The position numbers were made by a program, and so were the translations under genes. The notes under the pieces were generated by a model. It saw only the letters and a list, made by a program, of their open reading frames with translations, did not search any database and was not told the DNA's origin. From contig NZ_AKJK01000015.1 of assembly GCF_000282375.1 (NCBI RefSeq), forward strand, positions 20,458 to 84,457: a stretch of DNA of 64,000 nucleotides, read 5' to 3'. The stretch is from Pseudomonas sp. GM50. Its GTDB lineage: Bacteria; Pseudomonadota; Gammaproteobacteria; Pseudomonadales; Pseudomonadaceae. This document shows positions 1 to 8,859 of this stretch, one piece after another. Each line of letters begins with the position of its first letter. Position 1 is the first letter of the stretch.

Positions 1-269
1 GGCTGGCGGGCACCGATGCGCAGTTCCAGACCAAGTCCTACGCCAACGCACTCAACGACGACGTCCAGGAAATCCCCCAGCAGACCTTCTGGAACGCCAA
101 CACCCGTTACCTCTCCGGCGACGGTCACTGGACCACCACGCTGGCCGTGAAAAACCTGCTCGATCGCGCCTACCCGCAATCGGTCGGCTACGTGCCCTCC
201 AGCGGTGCCCGCTTCTACTCCATCAACGACCCGCGAACCCTCTTGTTGTCCGTGCGCTACGACCTCTGA
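1..269 (+). CDS. TonB-dependent receptor, C-terminal fragment
   Basis: The window opens inside a gene read in the frame starting at base 3 and ending at TGA 267-269. The 88 visible residues look like the last strands of an outer-membrane beta barrel: the motif VKNLLDRAYPQS is typical of the penultimate region of TonB receptors, and the end LLLSVRYDL gives alternating hydrophobic residues for a final strand. The last residue is Leu rather than the usual Phe. Such receptors import iron chelates or other scarce ligands with energy from TonB. It lies 55 bp before an amine oxidase gene on the same strand and may share its operon. The ligand cannot be told from this fragment. Confidence 0.85.
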   Translation, partial: LAGTDAQFQTKSYANALNDDVQEIPQQTFWNANTRYLSGDGHWTTTLAVKNLLDRAYPQSVGYVPSSGARFYSINDPRTLLLSVRYDL

Positions 270-324
270 TCCCTGACGCGCCCCTACACCGGATTCCTTA
301 CCGCTGAACGCAAGGAGCACCACG

Positions 325-1899
325 ATGGCTGTTACCCGTAGAGAACTGATTTCCCGCATTGCCGCCGTCGGTGGCTATTCCGCCGCTGTCAGCGCCCTCG
401 GTGCATTGGGGCTCACGCCTCAGGCCGTGGCGGCAACATTCAATCCGCTGCAACTGGGCAGCAGTGGCAAAGGCAAGCACGTGGTGGTGGTCGGTGCCGG
501 TATATCCGGGCTGGTCAGCGCCTACGAGCTGCGCAAGGCTGGCTTCACCGTGACCATTCTCGAAGCGCGCGAGCGAGTGGGTGGACGCAACTGGACGCTG
601 CGACGCGGCACCAAGGTCGATTTCGACGATGGCATCAGCCAGACCGTCGACTTCGATGACGGGCAGTTTTTCAACGCCGGTCCCGCGCGGATTCCCAGCC
701 ATCACCAGACGATTCTCGGCTACTGCCGCGAACTGGGTGTCGAGCTGCAAGTGCTGGTCAACAGCAGCCGCAATGCGCTGGCCTTGCCCGATCCGAGCAA
801 ACCGGCATTCCAGTTACGCCAGGCGGTCAACGACACCCGCGGCCAACTGTCTGAACTGCTGGCGCGCACCGTCAGCCGCAAGGCCCTGGACCAGGACTTG
901 AGCGTCGATGATCGCAAGGCGCTGCTCAATTTCCTCAAGGTCTATGGCGATCTCAACGCCGACTTCAAATACAAGGGCTCGGTGCGCTCGGGATACACCC
1001 GCATTCCAGGTGCCGGCGATCAAACCGGCATCACCCGTGCACCGCTGGAGCTACAGACCCTGCTCAATCCCAAGCTCTGGGGCGCGTTGGTGTTCGATGA
1101 AATCCCGGAGTTTTCCTCGACCATGTTCCAACCGGTTGGCGGTATGGACCGAATTCCCTACGCGTTCTACGACAAGCTCAAGGATACGGTGCGTTTCAAC
1201 GCCGAGGTCAGCGACATTCAGACCTCCGAAAACGGCAGCCGCATCACCTACCGGGACCGCAAGACCGGCACCACCCAGACGCTGAGCGCCGATTACGCCA
1301 TCGTCACGGTCCCCCTGCCGTTACTGGCCAAGTTGCCGAGTAACTTCAGTGCGCCCTTCAAGCAAGCGATTCTCAGCGCGCAAAGCGATCAGGCCAACAA
1401 AGTCGCCTGGCAGTCGCCGCGTTTCTGGGAAACCGACTTCAACATCTACGGCGGATTGTCGTACCTGGACCATGAAGTCAAAGGTTTGTGGTACCCCAGC
1501 GACCGGTTGAACAGCGCCCAGGGGATTCTGGTCGCGGCCTACAACACCAGTGAGTCGGCCCAGGCTTTCAGCAAGAAATCCCTCGCCGAACAGTTCGCCT
1601 CCTCGCGGCAAGCGGTCGAACTGCTGCACCCCGGCCACAGCACCAAGCTGCAAAAACCGGTGGCCATCAACTGGGCCAAGGTGCCCTTCAGCAAAGGCCC
1701 GTGGATCGTCAACGACGAGGTCGGCGAGAGCGCTTACCAGATCCTCAACGAGCCTCAGGGCCGCACGTACCTGGCCAGCGACGCCCTCGCCCATGGCGGC
1801 GTCGGCATCTGGCAGAACAGCGCCGCCGACTCGGCTCGACGCATCGTTTCCCTGATCGGCCGCCATGCCGAACGCCAGCAACCGGGCGTTGCCGCCTGA
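325..1899 (+). CDS. Tat-exported FAD-dependent amine oxidase
   Basis: 524 residues. The N terminus has a twin-arginine signal (TRRELIS at residues 4-10, then a hydrophobic stretch ending AVAA near 37), so the folded flavoprotein probably acts in the periplasm. A Rossmann FAD motif, VVVVGAGISGLVSAYELR, starts near residue 53 and is followed by the ILEARERVGGR motif of flavin monoamine oxidases and L-amino acid oxidases. The C-terminal part (GPWIVNDE, YLASDALAHGGVGIWQNSA) holds the second FAD contact. The family oxidises amines or amino acids to imines and makes hydrogen peroxide. An AGGAG ribosome site lies at about 313-317. A RidA-type gene follows 24 bp downstream, which fits an imine product. 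The substrate is unknown. Confidence 0.85.
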   Translation: MAVTRRELISRIAAVGGYSAAVSALGALGLTPQAVAATFNPLQLGSSGKGKHVVVVGAGISGLVSAYELRKAGFTVTILEARERVGGRNWTLRRGTKVDFDDGISQTVDFDDGQFFNAGPARIPSHHQTILGYCRELGVELQVLVNSSRNALALPDPSKPAFQLRQAVNDTRGQLSELLARTVSRKALDQDLSVDDRKALLNFLKVYGDLNADFKYKGSVRSGYTRIPGAGDQTGITRAPLELQTLLNPKLWGALVFDEIPEFSSTMFQPVGGMDRIPYAFYDKLKDTVRFNAEVSDIQTSENGSRITYRDRKTGTTQTLSADYAIVTVPLPLLAKLPSNFSAPFKQAILSAQSDQANKVAWQSPRFWETDFNIYGGLSYLDHEVKGLWYPSDRLNSAQGILVAAYNTSESAQAFSKKSLAEQFASSRQAVELLHPGHSTKLQKPVAINWAKVPFSKGPWIVNDEVGESAYQILNEPQGRTYLASDALAHGGVGIWQNSAADSARRIVSLIGRHAERQQPGVAA

Positions 1900-1923
1900 C
1901 TTTTTTCAATAAAGGACTGACCG

Positions 1924-2421
1924 ATGAAAACCATGACTTTGCTCACAGGACTCCTCATGACCGCCACCGCCCTCAGCAGCCACGCCGACGAGATCAAACG
2001 CATCGCCCTGCCCAACTCCAGTTTCCCGATTTCGCTGGCGGTGTCGGTGCCGGCACAGACCGACCTGCTGTTTGTCAGCGGCCTGCTCGCCGACCTGCAC
2101 GACCCGAAAGCACCGAAGGATTCCTTCGCTGCCTATGGCGACACCGCGACGCAGACCACCTCGATTCTCAACAAGCTCAAAGGCGTACTGCAAAGCCAAG
2201 GCCTGGACCTGGGTGATGTGGTGCAACTTCGGGTGTTTCTGGTGGGCGATCCGGCCAAGGGCGGCAAGCTCGATTTCGCCGGACTGCAGGAAGGCTATAC
2301 GCCGTTCTTCGGCAGCGCCGCGCAACCGAACAAACCGGCACGCACCGCCGTGCAGGTAGTCGCCCTGCCGCTACCGGGCGGGTTGGTCGAAATCGAAGCC
2401 GTCGCCGCTCGCAAGAAGTGA
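1924..2421 (+). CDS. Periplasmic RidA/YjgF-family protein
   Basis: 165 residues. RidA proteins hydrolyse reactive enamines and imines to ketones and ammonia; related RutC acts in pyrimidine breakdown. The usual size is about 130 residues and most are cytosolic. This one carries an extra N-terminal signal peptide (hydrophobic TLLTGLLMTATALSS, cleavage near SHADE). The conserved Arg is in PARTAVQV near residue 139, and the family's LVEIEAVA motif follows. The gene sits directly after the Tat-exported amine oxidase, so the two probably work in sequence in the periplasm: oxidation to an imine, then deamination. That pairing is inference from context; the fold assignment is firm. Confidence 0.82.
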   Translation: MKTMTLLTGLLMTATALSSHADEIKRIALPNSSFPISLAVSVPAQTDLLFVSGLLADLHDPKAPKDSFAAYGDTATQTTSILNKLKGVLQSQGLDLGDVVQLRVFLVGDPAKGGKLDFAGLQEGYTPFFGSAAQPNKPARTAVQVVALPLPGGLVEIEAVAARKK

Positions 2422-2457
2422 CACGGACCTTAGCCGACATTCAGGAGCTTCACTCTC

Positions 2458-4941
2458 ATGCTCAACTGCCAAACACGCGCCGCGCCTGCCTACCGCCCGT
2501 TATTGCTGCCGCTGTCGATTGCCTGTGGCCTGGCCTCGTTCAACATCGAGGCCGCCGAAAGCAGCTCACCGACTCTCGACACGGTAGTCGTCACGGGTAA
2601 CCGTGGCACCGTCCAACGCACCGTTACCACCAGCCCGACTCCGATCGACGTGGTGACCGGCGAACAATTGCGTTCGGTGGGCAAACCGAGCCTGTTGGAG
2701 GCGCTGAGCAAGTTCATCCCATCCTTCAACCTGCCCGACCGCGCCGGTTGGGATGCCAGCGGCGTAGTGCGCTCGGCCACCCTGCGGGGGCTGACAGCGT
2801 CCCATGTGTTGGTGCTGGTCAACGGCAAGCGCCGGCATACCAGCGCCACGTTGAACATCAATGGCATCAACAGCGGCGCGGCACCCAGCGACCTCGACCT
2901 GATCCCGGTGGCGTCCATCGATCACATCGAGGTGCTGCGCGATGGCGCGGCGGCACAGTACGGCTCGGATGCCATTTCCGGGGTGATCAACATCATCCTC
3001 AAGCAGACCACCGGTGGCAGTTCCGACACCACCCTCGGCCAGGGCTATGACGGCAAACGCGGGACCGCGCAGGAGGCGCTCAATTATGGTTTTCAGGTCG
3101 GCGAAGCCGGTGTACTCAATGTCTCGCTCGACACCCGCTATCAGGAACGCGACAACAAGGCCGGCAGCAACGGCTACAGTGCGCATTACTATCCGCAGGC
3201 CGACGGTTCGCCCGACCCGCGTGAGGCCGATGCCAGCCACCACACTTACAAGGGTTACGGGCTGCCCCGCAGCCAACTGGCCGATGTCGCCTACAACCTC
3301 GACCTGCCGTTGAACGATGCCGTCACGCTCTACTCGTTCTCGACCCTGGCCACACGGGAGAACAACGACGGCCAGAACTTCCGCCTGCCCAGCGGCCGCA
3401 ACACCATCACCACCGGCCCCAATGGCTATCCCGACGGTTACAGTCCTTACTGGCTGATCAATGAAACCGACTTCCAGTCCGCCTTCGGCGCCAAGGGCGA
3501 GGATTTCGGCGGCTGGGCCTGGGACCTGAGCAGCACCTACGGGCGTAACTACGCCAAGCAACGCACCTACAACAACCAGAACCCGTCGCTGGGCGAAAAC
3601 ACCCCGAACAAATTCACCTCCGGCATTTACATCGCGGACCAGCTGACCAGTAATCTGGATCTTAAAAACAGCTACGAAATCGGCCTGGCCAAGCCGCTGG
3701 ATGTCGCCTTCGGCTTCGAGCACCGACGTGAAAGCTACGAGACCCGCGCCGGCTCCGAAGCCTCGTATATCGATGGCGGCTACGTGTTCCCCGCCGGCCA
3801 TCCGCGCGCCGGGCAGCGTCCCGATCCGGGCGCCCAGGTCACCAACGGCATTACGCCTGAAGACGCACAGAAAGTCAGCCGCAACAGCGTCGCCAGCTAC
3901 ATCGACCTGGGCTTCTACCCCGTCGAGCAGTGGTACCTCGGCGTCGCCGCACGGTACGAGCATTACAACGAAGGCGTCGGTGGCACCCGCAGCGGCAAAC
4001 TCAGCACCCGCTACGAATTCAACCCGGTGTTTTCGGTGCGCGGCACCATCAGTAATGGTTTTCGCGCGCCGTCGCTGGCCAATCAGATTTTCACCGCGCG
4101 CTCGACCGGGTTCGACACCATCAATGGTGTCTACCAGTCTTACAACTACGTGATTCTGCCGGTGGATTCAGCCGGCGCCCAAGCCCTTGGGGCCGAGTCG
4201 TTGAAACCCGAACGCTCGACCAACTTCAGTCTCGGTTTCGCCCTGACTCCCAGTGAAGACCTGAGCCTGACCGTGGACGGCTACGTCATCAACCTGCGCG
4301 ACCGTCTGGTGCTCAGCGAACGTTTCCAGGGCCCGGGCGTCGCCGCCCTGCTCGACAGCATTGGTGTGCCGGCCACCGCTGGCGCGCAGTACTTCACCAA
4401 CGGCGCCAATACCCGGACGTCCGGGGTCGATGTGGTCGGCAATTACCGGCAGAACCTGAACCAGTTCGGCTCGGTGAGATGGACTGCGGCACTGAACTAC
4501 AACCACACGAAAATCCTCAGCGTCAACGACACACCGTCACAACTGACCGCCCTGGGCGACTTCCAGCTGCTCGGACGCCAATCGCGTGCACTGATTACCA
4601 AAACCTCCCCCAGCAGCAAGATGATCTTCTCCGCCGACTGGGCGATCAGCGACTTCGACGTCAACCTGCGGCTGACCCGTTATGGCACCTACACCGAGGT
4701 CAACAGCTCGAGCGATCCAAGCCTGGATCGCGAGTATTCGGCCAAATGGATCACCGACCTGGACGTGGCCTATGCGCTCAACAAACAACTGACCGTCGCC
4801 GTCGGCGCGCAGAACCTGTTCGACAAGTACCCGGACCATATCGGTGTAAGCAACTCTTCGTTCGGCGATAACTGGGGCAGTTTTTCACCCTTCGGCTTCA
4901 CCGGCGGTTACTACTACACCCGCGTGCAATACGCGTTCTGA
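2458..4941 (+). CDS. TonB-dependent outer-membrane receptor
   Basis: 827 residues. After a signal peptide there is a TonB-box-like DTVVVTG near residue 41. The plug domain follows (TPIDVVTGEQL, LRGLTASHVLVLVNGKRR, IEVLRDGAAAQYGSDAISGVINI), and the rest is a 22-strand-type barrel ending in YYYTRVQYAF with the expected terminal Phe. The barrel includes YEFNPVFSVRGTISNGFRAPS, common in receptors of this group. It imports an unknown ligand across the outer membrane. An AGGAG site lies upstream at about 2442-2446. The gene follows the amine oxidase and RidA genes closely, so the ligand may be the amine they degrade, or a metal complex. Confidence 0.9.
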   Translation: MLNCQTRAAPAYRPLLLPLSIACGLASFNIEAAESSSPTLDTVVVTGNRGTVQRTVTTSPTPIDVVTGEQLRSVGKPSLLEALSKFIPSFNLPDRAGWDASGVVRSATLRGLTASHVLVLVNGKRRHTSATLNINGINSGAAPSDLDLIPVASIDHIEVLRDGAAAQYGSDAISGVINIILKQTTGGSSDTTLGQGYDGKRGTAQEALNYGFQVGEAGVLNVSLDTRYQERDNKAGSNGYSAHYYPQADGSPDPREADASHHTYKGYGLPRSQLADVAYNLDLPLNDAVTLYSFSTLATRENNDGQNFRLPSGRNTITTGPNGYPDGYSPYWLINETDFQSAFGAKGEDFGGWAWDLSSTYGRNYAKQRTYNNQNPSLGENTPNKFTSGIYIADQLTSNLDLKNSYEIGLAKPLDVAFGFEHRRESYETRAGSEASYIDGGYVFPAGHPRAGQRPDPGAQVTNGITPEDAQKVSRNSVASYIDLGFYPVEQWYLGVAARYEHYNEGVGGTRSGKLSTRYEFNPVFSVRGTISNGFRAPSLANQIFTARSTGFDTINGVYQSYNYVILPVDSAGAQALGAESLKPERSTNFSLGFALTPSEDLSLTVDGYVINLRDRLVLSERFQGPGVAALLDSIGVPATAGAQYFTNGANTRTSGVDVVGNYRQNLNQFGSVRWTAALNYNHTKILSVNDTPSQLTALGDFQLLGRQSRALITKTSPSSKMIFSADWAISDFDVNLRLTRYGTYTEVNSSSDPSLDREYSAKWITDLDVAYALNKQLTVAVGAQNLFDKYPDHIGVSNSSFGDNWGSFSPFGFTGGYYYTRVQYAF

Positions 4942-5014
4942 TGTCTGCAAAGTCGCCTAAGCTAATACTCAAAAAATATTTATAAATCGGTTTTTAGAAC
5001 AATAGGATTCATAG

Positions 5015-6037
5015 GTGGTTACCCCTCCCTTACTAATTGTCGAGCATGCCATGTCGAAACTCATCAAGAACCCCGGGGCGATATTCCGTCGTCCTGTCCT
5101 GGCCGGCCTGGTCGTTGCGCTGGCCTTGTCGTCCCTGACACTCCCGGCACAGGCCCGGGAAACGCTGCGCATCGGTTACCAGAAGTCATCGACCCTGATC
5201 ACTCTGCTGAAATCCCAAGGCAAGCTGGACAAAGCACTCGCCCAGGCGAATATCGACGTGAGCTGGCATGAGTTCCCCAGTGGCTTGCCACTGCTGGAGG
5301 CGTTGAATGTCGGCAATATTGATGTCAGCGCCGACGTGGCGGATACCGTGCCGGTATTTGCTCAGGCTGCACAGGCCAGGCTGACTTACTTTGCGCAAGA
5401 GGCACCCTCGCCTTCAGCCCAGGCAATCGTCGTGCGCAAGGATTCGCCGTTGCAGCAACTGGCAGATTTAAAAGGCAAAAAAGTCGCGGTAACCAAGGCG
5501 GCCGGAGCCCACTATTTACTGATCGCTGCCCTGAATAAGGCGGGTCTGAAGTTTTCTGACATACAACCTGCGTACCTGTCACCCGCCGATGGCCGGGCGG
5601 CTTTCGAAAATCAGAAGGTCGACGCCTGGGTCACATGGGAACCCTTCCTCAGCGGCGTGCAGCGTCAACTACCGACGCGCACCCTGGCCGACGGCAGTGG
5701 CTTGGCCAGCTACAAGCGTTATTACCTGACCAGCACGAGCTACGCCAAGGCGCACCCTGAAGTCCTCAAGCTGGTTTACGAGCAGCTGCATGAAGCCGGT
5801 AATTGGGTTAAAAACCATCCCCGTGATGCGGCTCAAGTCCTGGGGCCGTTGTGGGGCAACCTCGATGTGGAAACAGTCGAAGCAGCCAACGCCCATCGCA
5901 GTTACCAGATACAACCGGTGAAAGCCGATCAGTTGGGCGAACAGCAGAAAATTGCCGATGCCTTTTTTGCCGCGGGCTTACTGCCCAAGGCGGTAGATGC
6001 CCACGATGTAGAGATCTGGAAACCCGTTAGCCAATAG
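5015..6037 (+). CDS. SsuA-like ABC transporter substrate-binding protein
   Basis: 340 residues from a GTG start at 5015, chosen because AGGA at 5004-5007 is well placed. An ATG at 5051 would give a more usual signal peptide (MSKLIKNP..., cleavage near LPAQARE) but has no clear ribosome site. The mature part matches aliphatic sulfonate, nitrate and taurine binding proteins: LRIGYQKSSTL, FPSGLPLLEALNVGNIDVSADVADTVPVFAQAA, LKGKKVAVTKAAGAHYLL and VDAWVTWEPF. It would capture a small anionic organic compound in the periplasm. No permease or ATPase gene lies beside it, so it must borrow a transporter or has lost its own. Confidence 0.85.
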   Translation: MVTPPLLIVEHAMSKLIKNPGAIFRRPVLAGLVVALALSSLTLPAQARETLRIGYQKSSTLITLLKSQGKLDKALAQANIDVSWHEFPSGLPLLEALNVGNIDVSADVADTVPVFAQAAQARLTYFAQEAPSPSAQAIVVRKDSPLQQLADLKGKKVAVTKAAGAHYLLIAALNKAGLKFSDIQPAYLSPADGRAAFENQKVDAWVTWEPFLSGVQRQLPTRTLADGSGLASYKRYYLTSTSYAKAHPEVLKLVYEQLHEAGNWVKNHPRDAAQVLGPLWGNLDVETVEAANAHRSYQIQPVKADQLGEQQKIADAFFAAGLLPKAVDAHDVEIWKPVSQ

Positions 6038-6062
6038 TACGGCCGAGCGCTTCCGAGAAGGT

Positions 6063-6078
6063 CCGGGCCAGAGCCCGG
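6063..6078. terminator. GC-rich hairpin between convergent genes
   Basis: CCGGGC and GCCCGG form a 6-bp stem around a CAGA loop between the end of the binding-protein gene and the end of the minus-strand operon. There is no T run on either side, so this is only a weak terminator candidate. Confidence 0.35.
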
Positions 6079-6126
6079 CCCTGATCAGGATTTCAGCATG
6101 ACTTCAACAATCCCCTCCCCCGACCA

Positions 6127-6999
6127 TCAATGACTGAGCATCTCCAACGGGCAACTACGGGTGATCGATTCGACTCGCTCGGCACTCACCTCAAACTCCT
6201 TGAACCATTGCCTGCTCATCTCCAACCATGGACGGACGTCTGGCTGGCTGGTCTGACCCAGGTCCGAACTGTAGATCACACGGGGAACGTCGCGCAGCAC
6301 TTTAGAAAAGTCTTCCTTGCTCTGATAGCCGAGCAGGTAGGTCAGCGCGGTCTGCTCGATGTACAGCGCAGGTAGGCTGCCCAGGTCCAGAAGGTCTTGC
6401 GCGTTCAGGCCAGTCAGTGGATTTGCTGGCTGATTGAGCATCAGGCGTGGCACTTGCAGCCGATCGGCCGCTTCCACCAGGCGCAGAACTTCTTCGCGGT
6501 TGGCGTGCCCGGTGGAGATCACCACCGGGTAGTCACGGCTCATGCGCAGCAGGTCCAGCGTGGCGAGGTTCAGCTGACCGCTGCTATCGCTGACGGTCAG
6601 CGGCTTGATCGGTCGCTCAGTCAGGATCGAGTGACTGAGCGACCGGGCCAGGCGACTGGTATGCGAACGGCCGGTCACGGTGGGCAGGTGCACGACAAAA
6701 CGCAGGTCGACGGCACCGTGCTGGCACAGTGAACGTTCGACCACCCGCCAATCAAGACCGCCGGCGATTTCATTGAGCACGATTGAACCGGACACCGGCA
6801 ATCCTTGTTCGCGGGCCTCCCAGGCTTGGGCGGCGGTGCAACCGAGGTGATTTTTGAGCACCACCCAACCGTCCAGTGCCTGGTAATGGTGCCCGGCCTG
6901 CAGCGCGCCATGGCGACGTAAATAAGCATCAGGGCCGGCGTGGTAATGAACATCAATAAAGCGTGCGCGGGAGGCCGGGGCGGCGGTCGAAGCACTCAT
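6127..6999 (-). CDS. DUF6282-like amidohydrolase-fold protein
   Basis: 290 residues and the last gene of the nine-gene operon. It looks like a metal-dependent TIM-barrel hydrolase. Near the start is FIDVHYHAGPD with the paired His of the amidohydrolase superfamily. VVLKNHLG gives a Lys/His on the next strand, VISTGHANREEV a further His, and VIYSSDLGQ an Asp near the end of the barrel. This arrangement fits the family I know as DUF6282. The reaction is unknown; hydrolysis of a cyclic amide or lactone-like intermediate is a guess from fold and context. The start codon overlaps the stop of the upstream gene as ATGA, implying translational coupling. Confidence 0.75.
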   Translation of the reverse strand: MSASTAAPASRARFIDVHYHAGPDAYLRRHGALQAGHHYQALDGWVVLKNHLGCTAAQAWEAREQGLPVSGSIVLNEIAGGLDWRVVERSLCQHGAVDLRFVVHLPTVTGRSHTSRLARSLSHSILTERPIKPLTVSDSSGQLNLATLDLLRMSRDYPVVISTGHANREEVLRLVEAADRLQVPRLMLNQPANPLTGLNAQDLLDLGSLPALYIEQTALTYLLGYQSKEDFSKVLRDVPRVIYSSDLGQTSQPDVRPWLEMSRQWFKEFEVSAERVESITRSCPLEMLSH

Positions 7000-7772
7000 G
7001 CATGAGCCTCCAGATCGATTCCCAGGTGGGCTCGCACACCGGCGCGCACTCGCGCGAGATCATCGAGCAGCGGTCGCATCCCGGCTCCGGGAATGCTGAT
7101 GGCCAGATGTTGCGCGGAGGTATTGAAGCTGACATTGGTGGCCCTGACCAATTGCGAGTCCGCGCCGAAGATGCTCAACAGGCGCCCCGGCCAGGCCGCC
7201 ACTTGAGACTCCACGTTGAGCTCGCTCAACAAACGAAAACCTTGATCCAGACGTCGCCCGGCCTGTTCGTCGGCGCTCGCCGGCGCATCGGGCCGGCCCA
7301 CCGGTGGCTTCACATGAGCCGGTAGCACCCATTGATCGAGCAGCATCAGCGCGGTGTCGACATCACCGGCGCTGGCCAGCTCGGCCATCGTCCCCAGTCG
7401 CCGATCCAGGACTTTGTCGGCCTTGGTCGGTGAAGAAATCAGCAGCGCCCGCGCCACTTGCTGGCCCACTGTGGTGGCGAGCAACCCCTGCACCACTGCC
7501 CCGCCCAGCGCCGAACCGGCGATCAGGGCAATGGGCCCAAGCGGCTCGAGCACCGCGGCCCAGCGTTGGGTGAAGCTGACAAAATCCTCGTGGTCTTCGG
7601 CCAGTAGCGAGAGCGTGTCAAAGATGATGACCCGATAGCCTTTATCGACCAGCGACTGGGTCAATGGGGCGAAAAACTGTCCCTGGTCCCAGGCGGGCAT
7701 GACCGGCGACATCACCACGACCAGTTCCGGGCCCAGACCAAACTGCACATGTACGGGGGTTTTGCTGTTCAT
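6996..7772 (-). CDS. RutD-like alpha/beta-hydrolase lacking the nucleophile
   Basis: 258 residues from the ATG at 7772, which has AAAGGA just upstream; an in-frame ATG at 7796 would add eight residues. The alpha/beta-hydrolase fold is recognisable (LVVVMSPVMPAW, VDKGYRVIIFDTLSLL, LLSIFGADSQLV). At the nucleophile elbow the usual GxSxG reads GSALGG, with Ala at the catalytic Ser position, and the usual late His is replaced in IPGAGMRP. The acidic member (GAD) remains. As I remember it, E. coli RutD also has Ala at the elbow (GHALGA). The protein is therefore either a RutD-like helper for a labile intermediate or a non-catalytic relative. It overlaps the next gene by ATGA. Confidence 0.75.
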   Translation of the reverse strand: MNSKTPVHVQFGLGPELVVVMSPVMPAWDQGQFFAPLTQSLVDKGYRVIIFDTLSLLAEDHEDFVSFTQRWAAVLEPLGPIALIAGSALGGAVVQGLLATTVGQQVARALLISSPTKADKVLDRRLGTMAELASAGDVDTALMLLDQWVLPAHVKPPVGRPDAPASADEQAGRRLDQGFRLLSELNVESQVAAWPGRLLSIFGADSQLVRATNVSFNTSAQHLAISIPGAGMRPLLDDLARVRAGVRAHLGIDLEAHA

Positions 7773-7808
7773 ATCGATTCCTTTCCAGAAGAACACGCGC
7801 AGATCGCG

Positions 7809-8783
7809 TCAATCAAACAGTGTGCGGGCGCCACGCAGCGCCTGTTCCGCGCCACGCAAGGTCTGCTCGACGATTGTGGCGGCGGGCAAGACATCGTTGA
7901 CCAGGTCGGCGACTTCACCCGCCCAGATCGCGCGGACTTGCGTGTTGTCTTCGCGCAGCGCCTGGGCGTAGTCCTCACCGACACTGGCCGGAGCCTTCAC
8001 CAGTTCGTGCTCGAAACCCAGCCAGCGAGCAGTGAAATCATTGGCCAGCGCACGACCGCTGTACTGCTCCGGCCACTCGATACCCCGCACCAGGTCAAAC
8101 GCGCGAGTGCGCACGGTATCGCCAGCGGTGGCCCGAACCAGACGTTGCTTGAGTTTGTTGGACGGCAGCGCCTCTTCACTGGCCAGAAATCGCGTGCCCA
8201 TCATCACTCCATCGGCGCCCAGCAACAGGGCAGCGGCCAGACCCCGGCCATCGGCAATACCGCCGGCGGCGATCAGTACCACCTCGTCGCCCACCGCATC
8301 GCGCACGGCCGGGATCAATGGCAACGATGCCCGCCGCAGGCTGTGCCCGCCGGCTTCGGCGCCTTGCACGATCAGCGCATCGGCACCGGCCTCCAGAGCT
8401 GCCAGCGCCTGATCGACGTCGTGCACCTGAACGATGGCCAGCGCCCCGCTCTGCTTGATCGGAGCGATAAAAGGCCGGGCATCGCCAAACGACAAGGCAA
8501 CCACGCTGGGCCGATAAGACAGGGCCAGCTCCAGCAGTTCGAAGCGCTTGGCCACGGTGAACATCACCAACCCAACGCCCCAAGGTTGCTTGACGTCCTT
8601 CATCAGCTCCAGCTCGGTTTTCATCCAGTCCGGATCGCCATAGCTGGCGCCCACCAGACCAAGCCCGCCGGCCCGTGAAACCGCAGCGGCCAATCGTCCG
8701 CCGGAAGCACCGCCCATGGGCGCCAGGACCACCGGGTTGGTGGTTTTAAGCAGTCGAGTCAGCGCAGAGTCAAAATTGCTCAC
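7809..8783 (-). CDS. Nitronate monooxygenase-like FMN enzyme
   Basis: 324 residues. It belongs to the NAD(P)H-dependent flavin oxidoreductase / nitronate monooxygenase (2-nitropropane dioxygenase) family. Evidence: PVVLAPMGGASGGRLAAAVSRAGGLGLVGA at the N terminus, the phosphate-binding and catalytic stretch ADALIVQGAEAGGH, and LIAAGGIADGRGLAAALLLGADGVMMGTRFLAS. These TIM-barrel FMN enzymes oxidise alkyl nitronates or reduce unsaturated substrates. In this operon it is one of three flavin-linked genes, which suggests several oxidation steps on one substrate, perhaps one with an N-O bond. It lies 36 bp upstream of the alpha/beta-hydrolase gene. Confidence 0.85.
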   Translation of the reverse strand: MSNFDSALTRLLKTTNPVVLAPMGGASGGRLAAAVSRAGGLGLVGASYGDPDWMKTELELMKDVKQPWGVGLVMFTVAKRFELLELALSYRPSVVALSFGDARPFIAPIKQSGALAIVQVHDVDQALAALEAGADALIVQGAEAGGHSLRRASLPLIPAVRDAVGDEVVLIAAGGIADGRGLAAALLLGADGVMMGTRFLASEEALPSNKLKQRLVRATAGDTVRTRAFDLVRGIEWPEQYSGRALANDFTARWLGFEHELVKAPASVGEDYAQALREDNTQVRAIWAGEVADLVNDVLPAATIVEQTLRGAEQALRGARTLFD

Positions 8784-8859
8784 GGTTTATCTCCTTGATG
8801 TACCGATAAAAGAATTCGCCGAGCGGCAAGCCCGCGACATGCACGGGCCTGCACCTCGC

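Noticed and set aside
2566..3963. 465-codon open frame on the minus strand
   Set aside because: It lies fully inside the TonB receptor gene on the other strand, and its translation has no family features. Long antisense frames are common in GC-rich genes.
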